A DNA stretch of 64,000 bases, taken from Paraspadella gotoi (Eukaryota; Chaetognatha). The stretch's first letter is position 1. Every line of letters starts with the position of its first letter. The translations under genes and the position numbers were made by a program. Of the stretch, positions 1 to 18,562 are shown piece after piece. Location of the stretch: contig CM119269.1 in the NCBI GenBank assembly GCA_051294375.1, positions 460,272 to 524,271 on the forward strand, written 5' to 3'. The notes under the pieces were generated by a model that was not told where the DNA came from, searched no databases, and was given only the letters and a program-made list of their open reading frames with translations.

Positions 1-600
1 ATCCAGCGATCGAGTTTTCTTTGTCCATAAACGCGGCGCCGTCCGACTTAATGTTGGCTGCCGGCGCCGACCTTCAATGCCCGGCGCTGTCCAGCCTGTC
101 ACGGCGACGCCTTCCACGCCCATTGCGGCTCGGCACTCCTTGGCGCGGCATTCATGCCTGGCACTGGCCAGCGACCAGCGCCATCCAGTTTGGCCTCAAC
201 GATTTAACAACGTTGGCCTCTTGCCCGCTTTTTTTTTCCTTGCTTCCCCTCCTCTTCCTCCTCCTCCTCCTCCTCCTCCTCCCCTCCTCAACCCGCACAT
301 GTATCCATATCATGACCCCTCCAGTAATTTCATTTTTTCTCTGTCCTTGACTTTTCTCACTCTCTCTCACTTTCTAATTCTCTCCTCTAAACATTCGTGC
401 TGTATTTTCAATTACATCCCCTATGCTCTTCCTTACATCAATTACATCCCTTCTTTTACAGTTTCTGTCTCTTCCCTCTCTCTCTCAATTCTCTCTCCCT
501 CCACTCTCTCTCCCTCCCTCTCTCTCTCCCTCTCTCTCTCGTTTTTCTTCCGCCGCCAATTTATGCTAAAAAATGACGCGAGTGGAGAGTCGACGTGAGG
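1..600. other. GC-rich then pyrimidine-rich stretch, no supported gene
   Basis: The first 210 bases are GC-rich with open frames but show no recognisable domain or clear splice signals. They could be a fragment of a repeat or of a gene lying to the left. From about 235 the sequence becomes C/T-rich, with (CTC)n near 245-285 and (CT)n near 470-540. I see no supported gene. Confidence 0.4.
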
Positions 601-1610
601 CCAGGAGGGAAGGGGGGCGATGGATGAGGGGCGATGGGGGTGAAGTTAGGTGGTAAGAGGCGTGAGGGGACATATGATGGCGATATTAGGACCACAGGAG
701 TAAGGGGCTATAAGTAAATTTTTATATTTTTATATTGTTTAATTCCTTTCTCCATTGTATAATCAAAATCTCAGCTCAACATGTTCTCTTGTTTTGACAT
801 TAGACATTGTTTGTACTGAATGAACCATGTTGAATTCCGCACGCAAGTTCCGCACACATGTTGAATAACTTGAATTCCGCACACAAGTGGGCGGAAAGGA
901 TGCGATGCAGGGGCAAAGGAGGGCAATAAGGGGCGGAGGTAAAGGACTACTATTGTAAAGAGTTTCCTCTTTACGCTCGCGAAATCAAACGTTCTTGATG
1001 TCGCCCGTCCTTAAAGTTGACCTTAAAATATTTGACCAAACGCTGGAATTAAGAGAAAGCGAGACATGGCCTTTTCAACAACTATATTGGGTGAAAAGGG
1101 TGAACACTGAATGGGGGTCGAAGAACCAATAAAAGGCATAGAGGATGCTGGTTACTAGAAAGGTATTGTTAAGGGCCTACAAAAGATGGCGAAGGCCAGA
1201 ATGATAATAAATAAAAACGAGAGGAGATATTGTTTTTAAAAAAAAGGAAGCAAGAAATGAAGCGACTGGAAATAAGTGGTTAAAAAGCGCGCTTCGTACG
1301 ATGTAGGGGGGACCACAATTGTTTTATGGCCACGAAAGAAAAGTCCACAATGGTTTTAATTTTATGGCTACGAATGAAAAGCCCACGATGATTTTTCTAT
1401 GAAATAAAACATGAAAATAATACAGAAAATGGAGAAAATAATTACAATTTTCCACCAAATTAACAAATTCATAGCAAATTCGCTTTCAAAAATAATAGTG
1501 ATCTTTTGATAAAAAAAAATTATCATAATTAATGCATTTGGTCGCAAATTGCATACTGCATACTGCATATATGCAATGCATAGCAACTTTTTGCAAGGAG
1601 ATACATTTCC

Positions 1611-1641
<31 letters not shown>

Positions 1642-1832
1642 AACGGCATTCAACGTCATCGTAAATAAAGTTTTCTTTTCAAAATCCAAATCGTATATTT
1701 TCTTCTTTTTTTTTCTGTCTTTTTTTTTTCCACGGTTTCAAATGGGAACAGAAAAAAAAAGTGGTGATGTTTACAGTCGCTTGTGGGCGGTAGGGATGGA
1801 GGCGGCGGAGGCGGCGGAGGCGGAGGCTACGG

Positions 1833-1866
<34 letters not shown>

Positions 1867-2050
1867 TTCGTGAGGGTAGCGACGCCGACAAGGGGCCAAG
1901 AGCGTGAAGGCGTTTTTTCTCTCACACAAATCCCGATGTGAATTTTTAGGACTTTGAGGTCAGAAGAGAGAGAGATAGAGAGAGAGAGAGAAGGAAGGAA
2001 TTCAAGGGAAAAGAAATATTTTAAAATGCATATGGTTTGTGTCTGTCTCC

Positions 2051-2104
<54 letters not shown>

Positions 2105-2400
2105 TTCCGATCACCAATCGACATTCGTCTCACGCTTCGTCGCCCGCGTTTCGACGCTCGACGCCTTTTGACGTTTTACGCCGCCGCAGCCGCCGCCGCC
2201 GCCGCCTTCCCTTTTTTATGACGAAACGCCGAGAAAAAATTTAATGTATGAAATATCAAATGTTAAACATTAAAATGTTTTCGCCCAAAAAGAAAAAAAA
2301 ATATCGTTTTTTAGGAAAAATAAATTTGTAATTTTGACGTTAGATGGGAGAGACTGCAAGAGAGGGAGGAAGAAGAGGAAGAAGAGGCTCATTAGCTCTT
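601..2400. other. Intergenic sequence with microsatellites
   Basis: No coding signal is visible. Simple repeats are (ACG)n at about 1618-1645, (GGC)n at about 1833-1865, (CT)n at about 2055-2101 and (CCG)n near 2180-2205. Open frames across these blocks are artefacts of stop-free repeats. Confidence 0.5.
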
Positions 2401-2509
2401 TACCAAATTAATCGATAACATCGTTAATCACCCCTGCTACGAAGGAATAAATGAATGAATGAATGAATGAATTCATATGTTCATAAGGCGCTAAGTGGGC
2501 TGAAAAGCG

Positions 2510-2610
2510 CAACTTCTTTAACCCCTCTAGCAGCCATGGGCTGGGAACCAGGCTTGAGAGTTTTACGGTCGTCCTCACGCTTCCAGCAGGCGGGGTGAAC
2601 TTAGGCAATG
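2510..2610 (-). repeat. SINE-like tRNA-derived fragment
   Basis: On the minus strand the sequence contains a pol III B-box-like motif (GGTTCCCAGCCC). It shares the block ACGGTCGTCCTCACGCTTCC (with one change) with a second copy near 7860-7975. Two copies with a B-box match suggest a tRNA-derived SINE family. The boundaries are not defined. Confidence 0.4.
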
Positions 2611-2849
2611 CCCGACTACATATACAATAGACATCTATTCATCATTTAATTTTAATTGCTCGTCTATCAAGTTGCTCATTCGCGATTCATCAGTCATCCC
2701 TCTCGTTCATTCCTCATTCATTCGTCAAAAAAGCAAATAGCTTCGCCCTCCGCACGCAACTTCTGCTTCGCGCGACTCAAGCAGAAAATAAACTGCGGTT
2801 TTTGCAAAAAGACGAACAAAAGGGAAACAATAAAAGAGAACGACTGAAG

Positions 2850-3100
2850 GGGGGAGAGAGAGAGAGAGAGAGATAGAGAGGGAGAGTTAAGGAGGGAGAG
2901 AGGGGGAAAAGAGAGTGATAAGAGGAGGGAAGAAGGAGAGAGAGTGATTTAATAAAAAGGAGTGAGTTAAGGAGGGAGAGAGAGAAAGGAGGGAGAGGAC
3001 AGGGTGGACAGGGGGGGGGGGTTTAAAGGGTAAGAGAGAGAGAGAGATAGATAAAGAAAGGCAGAGAGGGAGAGGGCGAGAGGAGCTGCTAAGGACTATG
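2850..3100. repeat. Purine-rich (GA)n tract
   Basis: About 250 bases are almost entirely A and G on the plus strand, with repeated GGGAGAGAGAG units and a run of G near 3012-3021. It is low-complexity DNA with no gene. Confidence 0.7.
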
Positions 3101-3114
3101 GACAGTAAGGTGCA

Positions 3115-3365
3115 GTGAAACTTTAGAATCAATATTTAGCAATTATATATTGAAAACTATCTTATTAGTAAAAACTAATCTATAGTTTTTTTTATTTACT
3201 AATATATATATTATATTATATTATATTATATATATTATATTTACTACTTTACTAACTTAGATAAGATAAAATAAATTTACTAAAGTATTCTTATCAGTTT
3301 TTATTTTTATGTTCTCGTTGCTAAATTTTAATTTTATAAAATTTTATTATTTTCATATCACAGTC
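3115..3365 (+). mobile_element. MITE-like dispersed repeat, copy 1
   Basis: This AT-rich repeat begins GTGAAACTTTAGAATC and ends with ATTTTATTATTTTCATATCAC. A longer copy lies at 53897-54370 with the same order of blocks, including AAAACTATC, ATTAGTAAA and ACTAATCTATAG. The two ends are imperfect inverted repeats (GTGAAA and TTTAGCA against their complements). That is the structure of a non-autonomous DNA transposon. No coding capacity is present. Confidence 0.5.
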
Positions 3366-4500
3366 TGTCAGGACTAGGGATGTGGCTAAATACAGGGTGT
3401 GAGTTGGAAAGACGAGGATTTTTTTGGGACTGGAGAGGTTTTCTTGTCGATATGAAGTAAGATGAGTTGCTTGTGAAATACTATCCAGGAAAAAAGGATA
3501 TCACTTTTTAGTAGAGGTTATCTACTCGAAAACTTGTTTGATTTTAAAAAAATAAGAATATTTCTGAATCTATATTAAATTTTTTTTTCAGTAGCGTTTT
3601 TCTAATTTTTCGTATTTCAAATCGTTACTGGCAAAAAAAGATCGCTCCCTCAAATAAAAAATGGTAAAAAAATCATATTTAATTTTTTACCATTTTTAAT
3701 ATTTAATATTTATTTTAATTTTAAATTAGGTTAATTATTTTTTTAGTTTTTTTTTAATTTAGCAATGTTATAAGCATTGCACCTCTTTTTGGTTCATTAA
3801 AGTATCTTTTTATCTCTTAAAAAAGAGGGAAACGTTGGTGGCAGGGCTGAAAAGAATTGCGTTAAAGGTGTGAAAAAATATTTCACCATCATACCTCAAT
3901 TCGCTGTATGAGAGCATGCCCAGTAGTTGATGCCAAAAGAGGGTAAACCAAATATGATATGTTTTATATATATTTTATTGAACAAATGAACTTTTCAACA
4001 ATAATGTGATGTACTTTTTTCCTATATAGTAAGCATACATCTTGGGAGATTTTTTGAAGACATTGATTAAAATATACTTCCTTGTAAACATTTTAAATTA
4101 AAATTGAAAAGATATTAAGTTTACCAAAATTGTAAATGGTTGCTTGGAAATAAGAGACGTGAATTTTTCTATCACAGCGAGAATTCGAATATTCACTTAT
4201 CCCGAAAGAGGAGGTCGTGGGGGGGGGTCAACGGCGAATTGCCTGAGAGAAGAATTGTTGTCGAATGTTATTGTTGTCGTTGTTGTTGTTATTGGCGAAA
4301 GGTTGCCTTTCTTTTTCCGCCCTTCCTACCAACCCCACGTCGGCCAATAACAATAACCACATCGTCCGGCTACAAAAAAAAATGGGGACGACCTTACCCG
4401 CTTTAACTTTCCTAAACGTGAGACCGAACCTTCCCTTTTTGAGTAAACATTCCCTGCTGCCCCTCGACTTTGTCCGCTCCGCCCGATTGACCGCCCCTTT
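3366..4500. other. AT-rich intergenic DNA
   Basis: No coding or RNA gene signal was found. The stretch is AT-rich with many homopolymers. A (GTT)n-like patch lies at 4262-4292. Confidence 0.45.
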
Positions 4501-4975
4501 TGGTCCTCCCCTTTCGCCCTCTCCCTCACTTCCTCTTCCTTCCCCTGTCCCTCTCCCTTCTTCCTCTCCCTTCCCCTTCTTCCTCTCACTTCCCCTTCTT
4601 CCTCTCCCTCCCCCTCTTCCTCTCCTATCCCCTTCTTCCTCTCACTTCCCCTCTTCCTCTCTCTTCCCCTTCTTCCTCTCCCTCCCCCTCTTCCTCTCCC
4701 TTCCCCTTCTTCCTCTCACTTCCCCTCTTCCCCCCTGTTGTTTCCTCGTAAAACGAGTTGACCCTTGGAAACAAAACTGCAGTTGCTCCTCCAGGGGAAG
4801 TGTGGGAGGAAGAGGGAGGAAAGGAGAAGAGAAAAGAAAGAGAGAGAAGGAAAGGAGAAGAGAGGGAAGGGAATTGGGGAAGAGAAGAGGAGGAAATGGA
4901 AAAAGAAAAAGAATGAAGAAAGAGAAGCAAGGAGAAAAGAGAAGGAAAGGAAAGGATGAATATAAAGAAGGAAGA
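4500..4975. repeat. Polypyrimidine minisatellite followed by mirrored polypurine tract
   Basis: 4500-4735 is almost pure C/T and built from repeats of CTTCCCCTTCTTCCTCTC-like units. After a 50-base spacer, 4795-4970 is almost pure G/A. The two arms are roughly complementary, so the block could fold as a long imperfect hairpin. Long open frames here are repeat artefacts. Confidence 0.6.
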
Positions 4976-5045
4976 AGAAGAAAGAGGAACTCGTTTAAGT
5001 TTCCCGCCATTACGTTTTCTATCACTACTATGCGGAAGAAGAGCT

Positions 5046-5046
<1 letters not shown>

Positions 5047-5132
<86 letters not shown>
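5047..5132. repeat. (GA)n microsatellite
   Basis: An uninterrupted GA dinucleotide array of about 42 units. Another purine-rich (GA) segment follows at 5215-5290. Confidence 0.9.
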
Positions 5133-5140
<8 letters not shown>

Positions 5141-5354
5141 GCCTCTTTTTTAACAGACGAGTTGTTCACGTAAACGGACTGCGCCTGCAATTGAAGCGCG
5201 ATAGAGAGGGAGTGTCGGAGGAAGAGACTGAGAGAGAGAGAGACAGAGAGTGAGAGAGAGAGAAAAAGAAAGAGAGATAGAGAGAGAGAGCTTTTAATCG
5301 GTTTTAAAACAAAAAGATTTTTTTTTCATTGAAGGATTATTCAACAGCCCTTAC

Positions 5355-5355
5355 A

Positions 5356-5406
<51 letters not shown>

Positions 5407-5438
5407 TGACAACTGAATCCGCTTGTCCAAAGATTGAA

Positions 5439-5523
<85 letters not shown>

Positions 5524-5525
5524 CT
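5355..5525. repeat. Adjacent (ACG)n and (CT)n microsatellites
   Basis: An (ACG/CGA)n array of about 15 units lies at 5355-5405. A long (CT)n array follows at about 5438-5520. 5730-6060 is T/C-rich low-complexity sequence. Poly-Thr, poly-Ser/Leu and poly-Arg/Glu frames are artefacts. Confidence 0.85.
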
Positions 5526-6247
5526 CTCTCCCTTCCCTCTCCTCTCTCTCCTTGGACTAGATACCCTACAGTGTTTTTTTTTATACACTTGACAAACAAA
5601 ACTCAAATTCTCATAAAAAGAAAAATAAAAAATAGTTTTTTTGGCAAAAAAAATCCATTCTGGTTTTTTCGTTTATCCAACTTCGTTTCTCTAAAGACTA
5701 GAGCCGATTTTTCCTCAGGCTTCCTAGTTTTCTTTTCTTTTCTTTTCTTTTCTTTTCTTTTTATTTTTTTTTTGTTTCTTTTCTATTCTTTTTTTTCTTT
5801 TTTTTATTGATTCTTTCTTTTCCTATCTATTTTTTTTTCTTGTTAACTTTTTTCTTTCTTTGTTTACTTTTCTTTTTTATTTTATTTTCTTTTCCTATTT
5901 ATCTCTTTTACCTTCTCTTTCTCTTTTACCTTTCTTTCTCCCATACTTCTCCCCTCCCATTTTCTCCCTTCTCTTTCCTTCCTTCATTTCCTTTCTTCTT
6001 CCTCCTTTTCTCTCTCTTTTCTTTCCTCCATTCCTCCCTCTTCCGCCCCAACCCCTCCCCCCGCCGTAAACACATGTTCCCCGTTCATGAAGTCATACTT
6101 CATGTTTGGCTTTTCTATGGCGCAACCATAGACGCCCGCGCACCATACCGGCCTTTTCAGCGTTCCCTTTTTTCGGCGAGATGGATTTATAGCTCCGTTC
6201 GGCGCGCGAAAGACGATCATAAAAGAGTCGGGGCGGGATGGGGGAGG

Positions 6248-6249
6248 AA

Positions 6250-6300
<51 letters not shown>
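6248..6300. repeat. (GGC)n microsatellite
   Basis: About 17 GGC/GCG units, readable as poly-Ala or poly-Pro/Arg. The flanking 6100-6350 has open frames but no identifiable domain. Confidence 0.85.
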
Positions 6301-6989
6301 ATTGAAGGCATTGACAGCGGCGGTGGCGGGCGGCGGCGGCGAATTCACAAAGCGGTTTCAGTTTTAACTTATTTTTTTCTTCTTTTTTTGATGATGAATT
6401 TCCATCAATTTTAATGTAACAATTCTGTAACAAGTGTAGCAGACTAATTTGTGGTTCATTATCAAGTATAATAGCAAAAAGAACAATGCGAGCATTCTAC
6501 CACTAACCATAAAGTCAACAATAATAACAATATATGATGCCCCCCCCGTGAGACAAGTTTCAAATTATTTTGCCTGAGGCAAAAAAAAATGTGGAGGTGT
6601 ACAAAGTGAAAGTTTTTGTTGTAGAAGATTTGACTATTGGTAGAGCTGACAACCGCCGCACGGTTACGAAGCGTTGATCTGGTATGGGTCGTGTACTGGT
6701 GGTGACAGCGGCGGTGGATTAGTTGGAAGAGGCGGCGACAGCGGCAGCAGCTGCGGCGGCAGCGGGAATAGCGGCAGCATCAGAGGTCGTTGAGTCGAAA
6801 TAAAACGGAGACATCCAAAGCCACTTTGCAACGACGAGACCGACAGACTGACTGAACGACAGACCGACCGACCGACCGACAGACCGACAAGTTGGCGGTT
6901 AAACTTAAAGAGAAGTCGAAATGGAGATCGACGCCTCATTAACTTGAGACTTGACTCTTTACAAAGTCTTTATAGAAGGTTTTTTTTGG

Positions 6990-7566
6990 GAGGGGAGAGA
7001 GAGAGAGAGAGAGAAGGGAAAAGAGAGAGATAGAGGGAGGAGAGAAGAGAATGAGGGAGGGAGAGAGAGAGGGGAGAGATAAAGGGAAAGGGGAAGAAGG
7101 GAGGAACATAGAGAGATAGAGGGGGGAAGAGAGAGAAGAGGGAAGAGAGAGATAGGAGAGGTGGAAGAGAGAGAATAGAGAGAAAGGGGAGAGAGAAAGG
7201 AAAGGGGAAGAGAGGGAGGAGCATAGAGAGATAGAGGGGGAGGAGAGAGAGGGAGAAAGAGAGAGATAGGAAGAGGAAGAGAGAGAATGAGGGAGGGAGA
7301 GAGAGAGAGGGAGGAGATAAAGGGAAAGGGGGAAGAGAGGGAGGAGCATAGAGAGATAGAAGGGGGGAAGAGAGAGAGAGAGGGAAAGAGAGAGATAGGA
7401 GAGGTGGAAGAGAGAGAATAAAGAGAGAGGGGGAGAGAGAGAGAGAGGGGAGAGAGAAAGGGAAAGGGGGAGAGAGGAAGGAGCATAGAGAGATAGAGGG
7501 GGAAGAGAGGGAGAGATGGAAAAGAGAGAGAGGAGGACGAGAGAAAGAAAAGGGGAATAGAGAGGG

Positions 7567-7627
<61 letters not shown>

Positions 7628-7635
7628 GGGGAAGA
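6990..7635. repeat. Purine-rich minisatellite with a 115-136 bp period
   Basis: The block AGCATAGAGAGATAGA (or AACATAGAG...) recurs near 7105, 7219, 7345 and 7480, each time followed by GGGGGAAGAGAGAG and a GGGAAAGGGG stretch. That gives a higher-order unit of roughly 115-136 bp inside GA-rich DNA. The block ends in a pure (GA)n tract at 7570-7622. Confidence 0.7.
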
Positions 7636-7859
7636 GAGAAAGAATTAACTGCGGTTCATAGTTCACCGAATATCTAATTTACTACATACGACCTTTGAGT
7701 TGGCGATATACTCACGCTCAATAAATCTACAGAAGTTTCAATAAATTAAAAATTATAGTTAAATCTTTTGATAATTTACTAAAGAAAAAAAATGTAGAAT
7801 TATTGAAATATGAATGAATATCAGATTCTGTACAAAATAAGTACAGCACTAAGCTCGTA

Positions 7860-7975
7860 TTCGGGATATTCCCAAGTTCTTGGGGACTGGAACCGGGAAC
7901 AAGGTTTACGGCCGTCCTCACGCTTCCCGATGAGTAGGCTCCTTTGGGGAGTTATCAGGGTACCTTACGGTCTAC
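7860..7975 (-). repeat. SINE-like tRNA-derived fragment, second copy
   Basis: The minus strand carries GGTTCCAGTCC, an exact fit to the pol III B-box consensus. It shares the ACGGCCGTCCTCACGCTTCC block with the copy near 2510-2610. Boundaries are uncertain. Confidence 0.45.
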
Positions 7976-8640
7976 AGGTAACGTTATTAATTATTTAATT
8001 AATATTAAAAAATCAATGAGCCAGCTGGTAACGACTGAAGGCGTCCGACTAAACAATAAAATTTAAAAAAGACAAGAAATAGGCGACAGAGAGAGAGAGA
8101 GAGATTATAATGGGTTAACCTTCGCATGTTAAAATTTAGCGCGCTGCGGAAGCTTCGTTCTTATTAGTGAATCAAAAACTATTTTTCTTCGCGATTGGTT
8201 TGGGGATTTTCGCGTTGAATCACCACTAGAAACGAAAACTTTTAGAAAACTATGTATGTAAGATGAAATGAAAGGTGCTTTAAACGTCATCACAAGCACA
8301 GCATGTAAATTTTCGCTATAGGAATTTTTCAGTTTTTCTCTGTAATTGCTTTACCACTGATGAAAAAAACAAAAAAGTGTTATTTTTTTAACTTAGCACA
8401 GTATTTCTATAGCAAAAATTTACATAATATCGTAAATGAAATGTTATTTTTTGTTTTCTTTGCAGAAAACATGTTTCGCATTAATGAAGGCTAATTCTTG
8501 TTGAATTTCAACAAGACACCCACCAAAACATTGGTTGTTACAACTAAAATAAAATATATTAATTTTTACGAATATTTAAGCTGAATGACCCTTCCTCTTA
8601 AACCTTGAGTCAAATTTCGCAAAAACAAACAAACAAAAAA
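7976..8640. other. AT-rich intergenic DNA
   Basis: No coding signal was seen. A short (GA)n lies at 8088-8104. The stretch leads into the promoter-like region before IRE1. Confidence 0.4.
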
Positions 8641-8654
8641 GCTCCAACGCGGAA

Positions 8655-8835
8655 GGGATGACGCAACCGCATGAAATTCTCAACTCGTCCAATCAGAATC
8701 CGCGGCTGTTGAATGAATCGACTAATCAGAGAAGGTATAGCAGAAACTAGTCACCGATTTTAACCAATCAGCGACGGGGCATGGCTCGATTCGACTAATC
8801 CACGAGCGGGAATCTCTTTCGGTGACGTCATATAT
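8655..8835 (+). promoter_or_regulatory. Putative IRE1 promoter with two CCAAT boxes and a CRE palindrome
   Basis: Two CCAATCAG boxes lie at 8689-8696 and 8764-8771. The perfect cAMP-response-type palindrome TGACGTCA lies at 8823-8830, about 265 bases before the IRE1 start codon. TGACG is also the core bound by bZIP factors such as ATF6 and XBP1. A CCACG lies at about 8800, but not at the CCAAT-N9-CCACG spacing of a classical ER stress element. Function is inferred from motif and position only. Confidence 0.45.
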
Positions 8836-9094
8836 TGAAGCCCAAAAAGACAAAAATAGATCGAAAAGTAGAAAAAACCAGTTTCTCGAAAATTACGGAA
8901 TCAACTTTCTTTCCGCGGGCGATCAACTCTAAAGGTTTTTACTGTACACCAACAAAAGCCAGGATTTCTGTACAAAGAAAAAGCCGAAGAACAAACCCGT
9001 CAATTCAATTTGCAAAGATTCTGTCGAAACATTTAGATTTTACTGTACCTAATGACACGTTACTGTATCAACGAAACTTTTTTCTCGCGAGGAA

Positions 9095-16844
<7,750 letters not shown>

Positions 16845-16894
16845 CTTTTTATGTTTCATTCATCTGTTTGTGTAATCCTATTTTTTTCGAATGT

Positions 16895-16900
16895 AATAAA
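16895..16900 (+). terminator. Polyadenylation signal of IRE1
   Basis: AATAAA lies 51 bases after the IRE1 stop codon. Confidence 0.6.
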
Positions 16901-18562
16901 ATATCAATTTAATTCATTTTGATGTTTATTAGATATTTCAAATCGACGCCGCCTTAGCTGATTAACTTAAAGGCTACATTTATTTCTAGAAAAAAAATTA
17001 TTATTGCGAGAAGATAGATATTTATAATTATATATTTTAAAATTGAAAAAAAAAAACGCGTTGTCGATTTATAAATTCCTATTGATTTTATAAATTGTAA
17101 TTTTTTAGTAAGATCAGCTAGTTTAATTTGTATATATTTAAATATTCTTTTTGGAAAGGATTTAACATGATTATCATATGATTGTTATTAATATGAGTAA
17201 TAGCTTCGGTGTCAATTCCATGGTTTAAATGATTTGTGATTACTGAATTAAATGAAAACAATAAGTCTAACGTAATAACAAAAAATAATCTTGACACGTA
17301 GCTATTTTTAAAAATATATATATATATTTTTAACAGATAAATGATATCAAAATAATGATAAATGATAAATCATAAATGATATCATCTGCATTCCCAAATA
17401 TTTTTCAAAATTATTAACGTTTCATAAAAAACCAATAACATAAAAATCAAATATAAATAATTCATGAATACGTGTTTTACAGCCGCGGTATATAACTTCT
17501 TTTTTTCTGTCTCGACCCGGGAGACTAGAATCAAACTCTTTCAAGGATCGAAAGGGATGGGCGGAGGAGATAGAAAAAAGAAAGAAAAAAGAAAGAAAAA
17601 AAGAAAACTTAATAAGTTTAATAAAGATCGAATGGGAGGATTTTTTTTTCCTTCGCTTAGGTCAGATTAGTTTTCTCTCTCGATCGATTTTTTTTTCGTT
17701 TTGCTTCTCGTATTTCGTTGTCTTTCGGTGTTTTTGTTTTTTTTTGTTCTTGGATGAAAATTCTATGAACTTTTCGAACTTTAAAAATAAAAAAAAATCC
17801 TAAAAAGTCGATATCGATAAATAAGTTTTGTTTCGTCGAAATATCTCGTCTAATTTTGGGATTATTAGATCTCAATTTGAGAAAAAAAATTCTTGACAAC
17901 TTTCGACAATTTTGGTTTAAAACTTATTTATTTTGGGATTTATTTTCAAGAAATTCTACGCTCCTACTTTTCTACTTCTGTAATGTGCACAGGTTATTCA
18001 AAAAAAAAAATCTTAATACTTATGTTATTTACATCGATATAAAGGGCCAAAAAAAAACTGACTTTTAATTAGCTTCAGGTCTGCGACTTGTCAGTTTTAT
18101 ATTAAATTATATTTAAGGAGTGTAACGAAAATTCGTTTTTGAACAACAATTTAATAAATTTATAAGGACATGTTTCGACTCTGTTTCGAGTCTTCATTAG
18201 CAATATTAAATTATATTAAATTATAACGGTTAATTTAAGTGGAGAGGTTTTCAATTGACTAGCCGCAGGTCACTGGTCTCGTCACCGCGGAATTTTTTTG
18301 CCTGATAACTTTTAGATAAAAAAATAATTTACAATCATATAACAATAATAAAATACCATAATAATTTAATTCAATTGCAGACTGCATGATGTAGTGCAAA
18401 CAAAACAAAACTTGAATCGACGAAACAAAATCGATGTAAACAAAACAAAAAACCTAAAGTAAAAACGAAACAAAAATATTTTTTTATGAATTTAACTAAA
18501 ATTAAAACGACGCGTAAACCATAAACCATAAACCATAAACCAAAAAAAACGAAACTAGAAAT
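16901..18562. other. AT-rich intergenic DNA between IRE1 and the GTPase gene
   Basis: AT-rich sequence with no domain-bearing frame. A short tandem of AAACCATA repeats lies at 18515-18543, just before the next start codon. Confidence 0.5.

Noticed and set aside
4265-5190. Long overlapping frames of Ser/Leu/Pro and Arg/Glu
   Set aside because: They come from stop-free C/T and G/A low-complexity DNA.
6959-7666. 235-codon Ser/Leu frame on the minus strand
   Set aside because: Produced by the GA-rich minisatellite; no ATG-led gene or domain.
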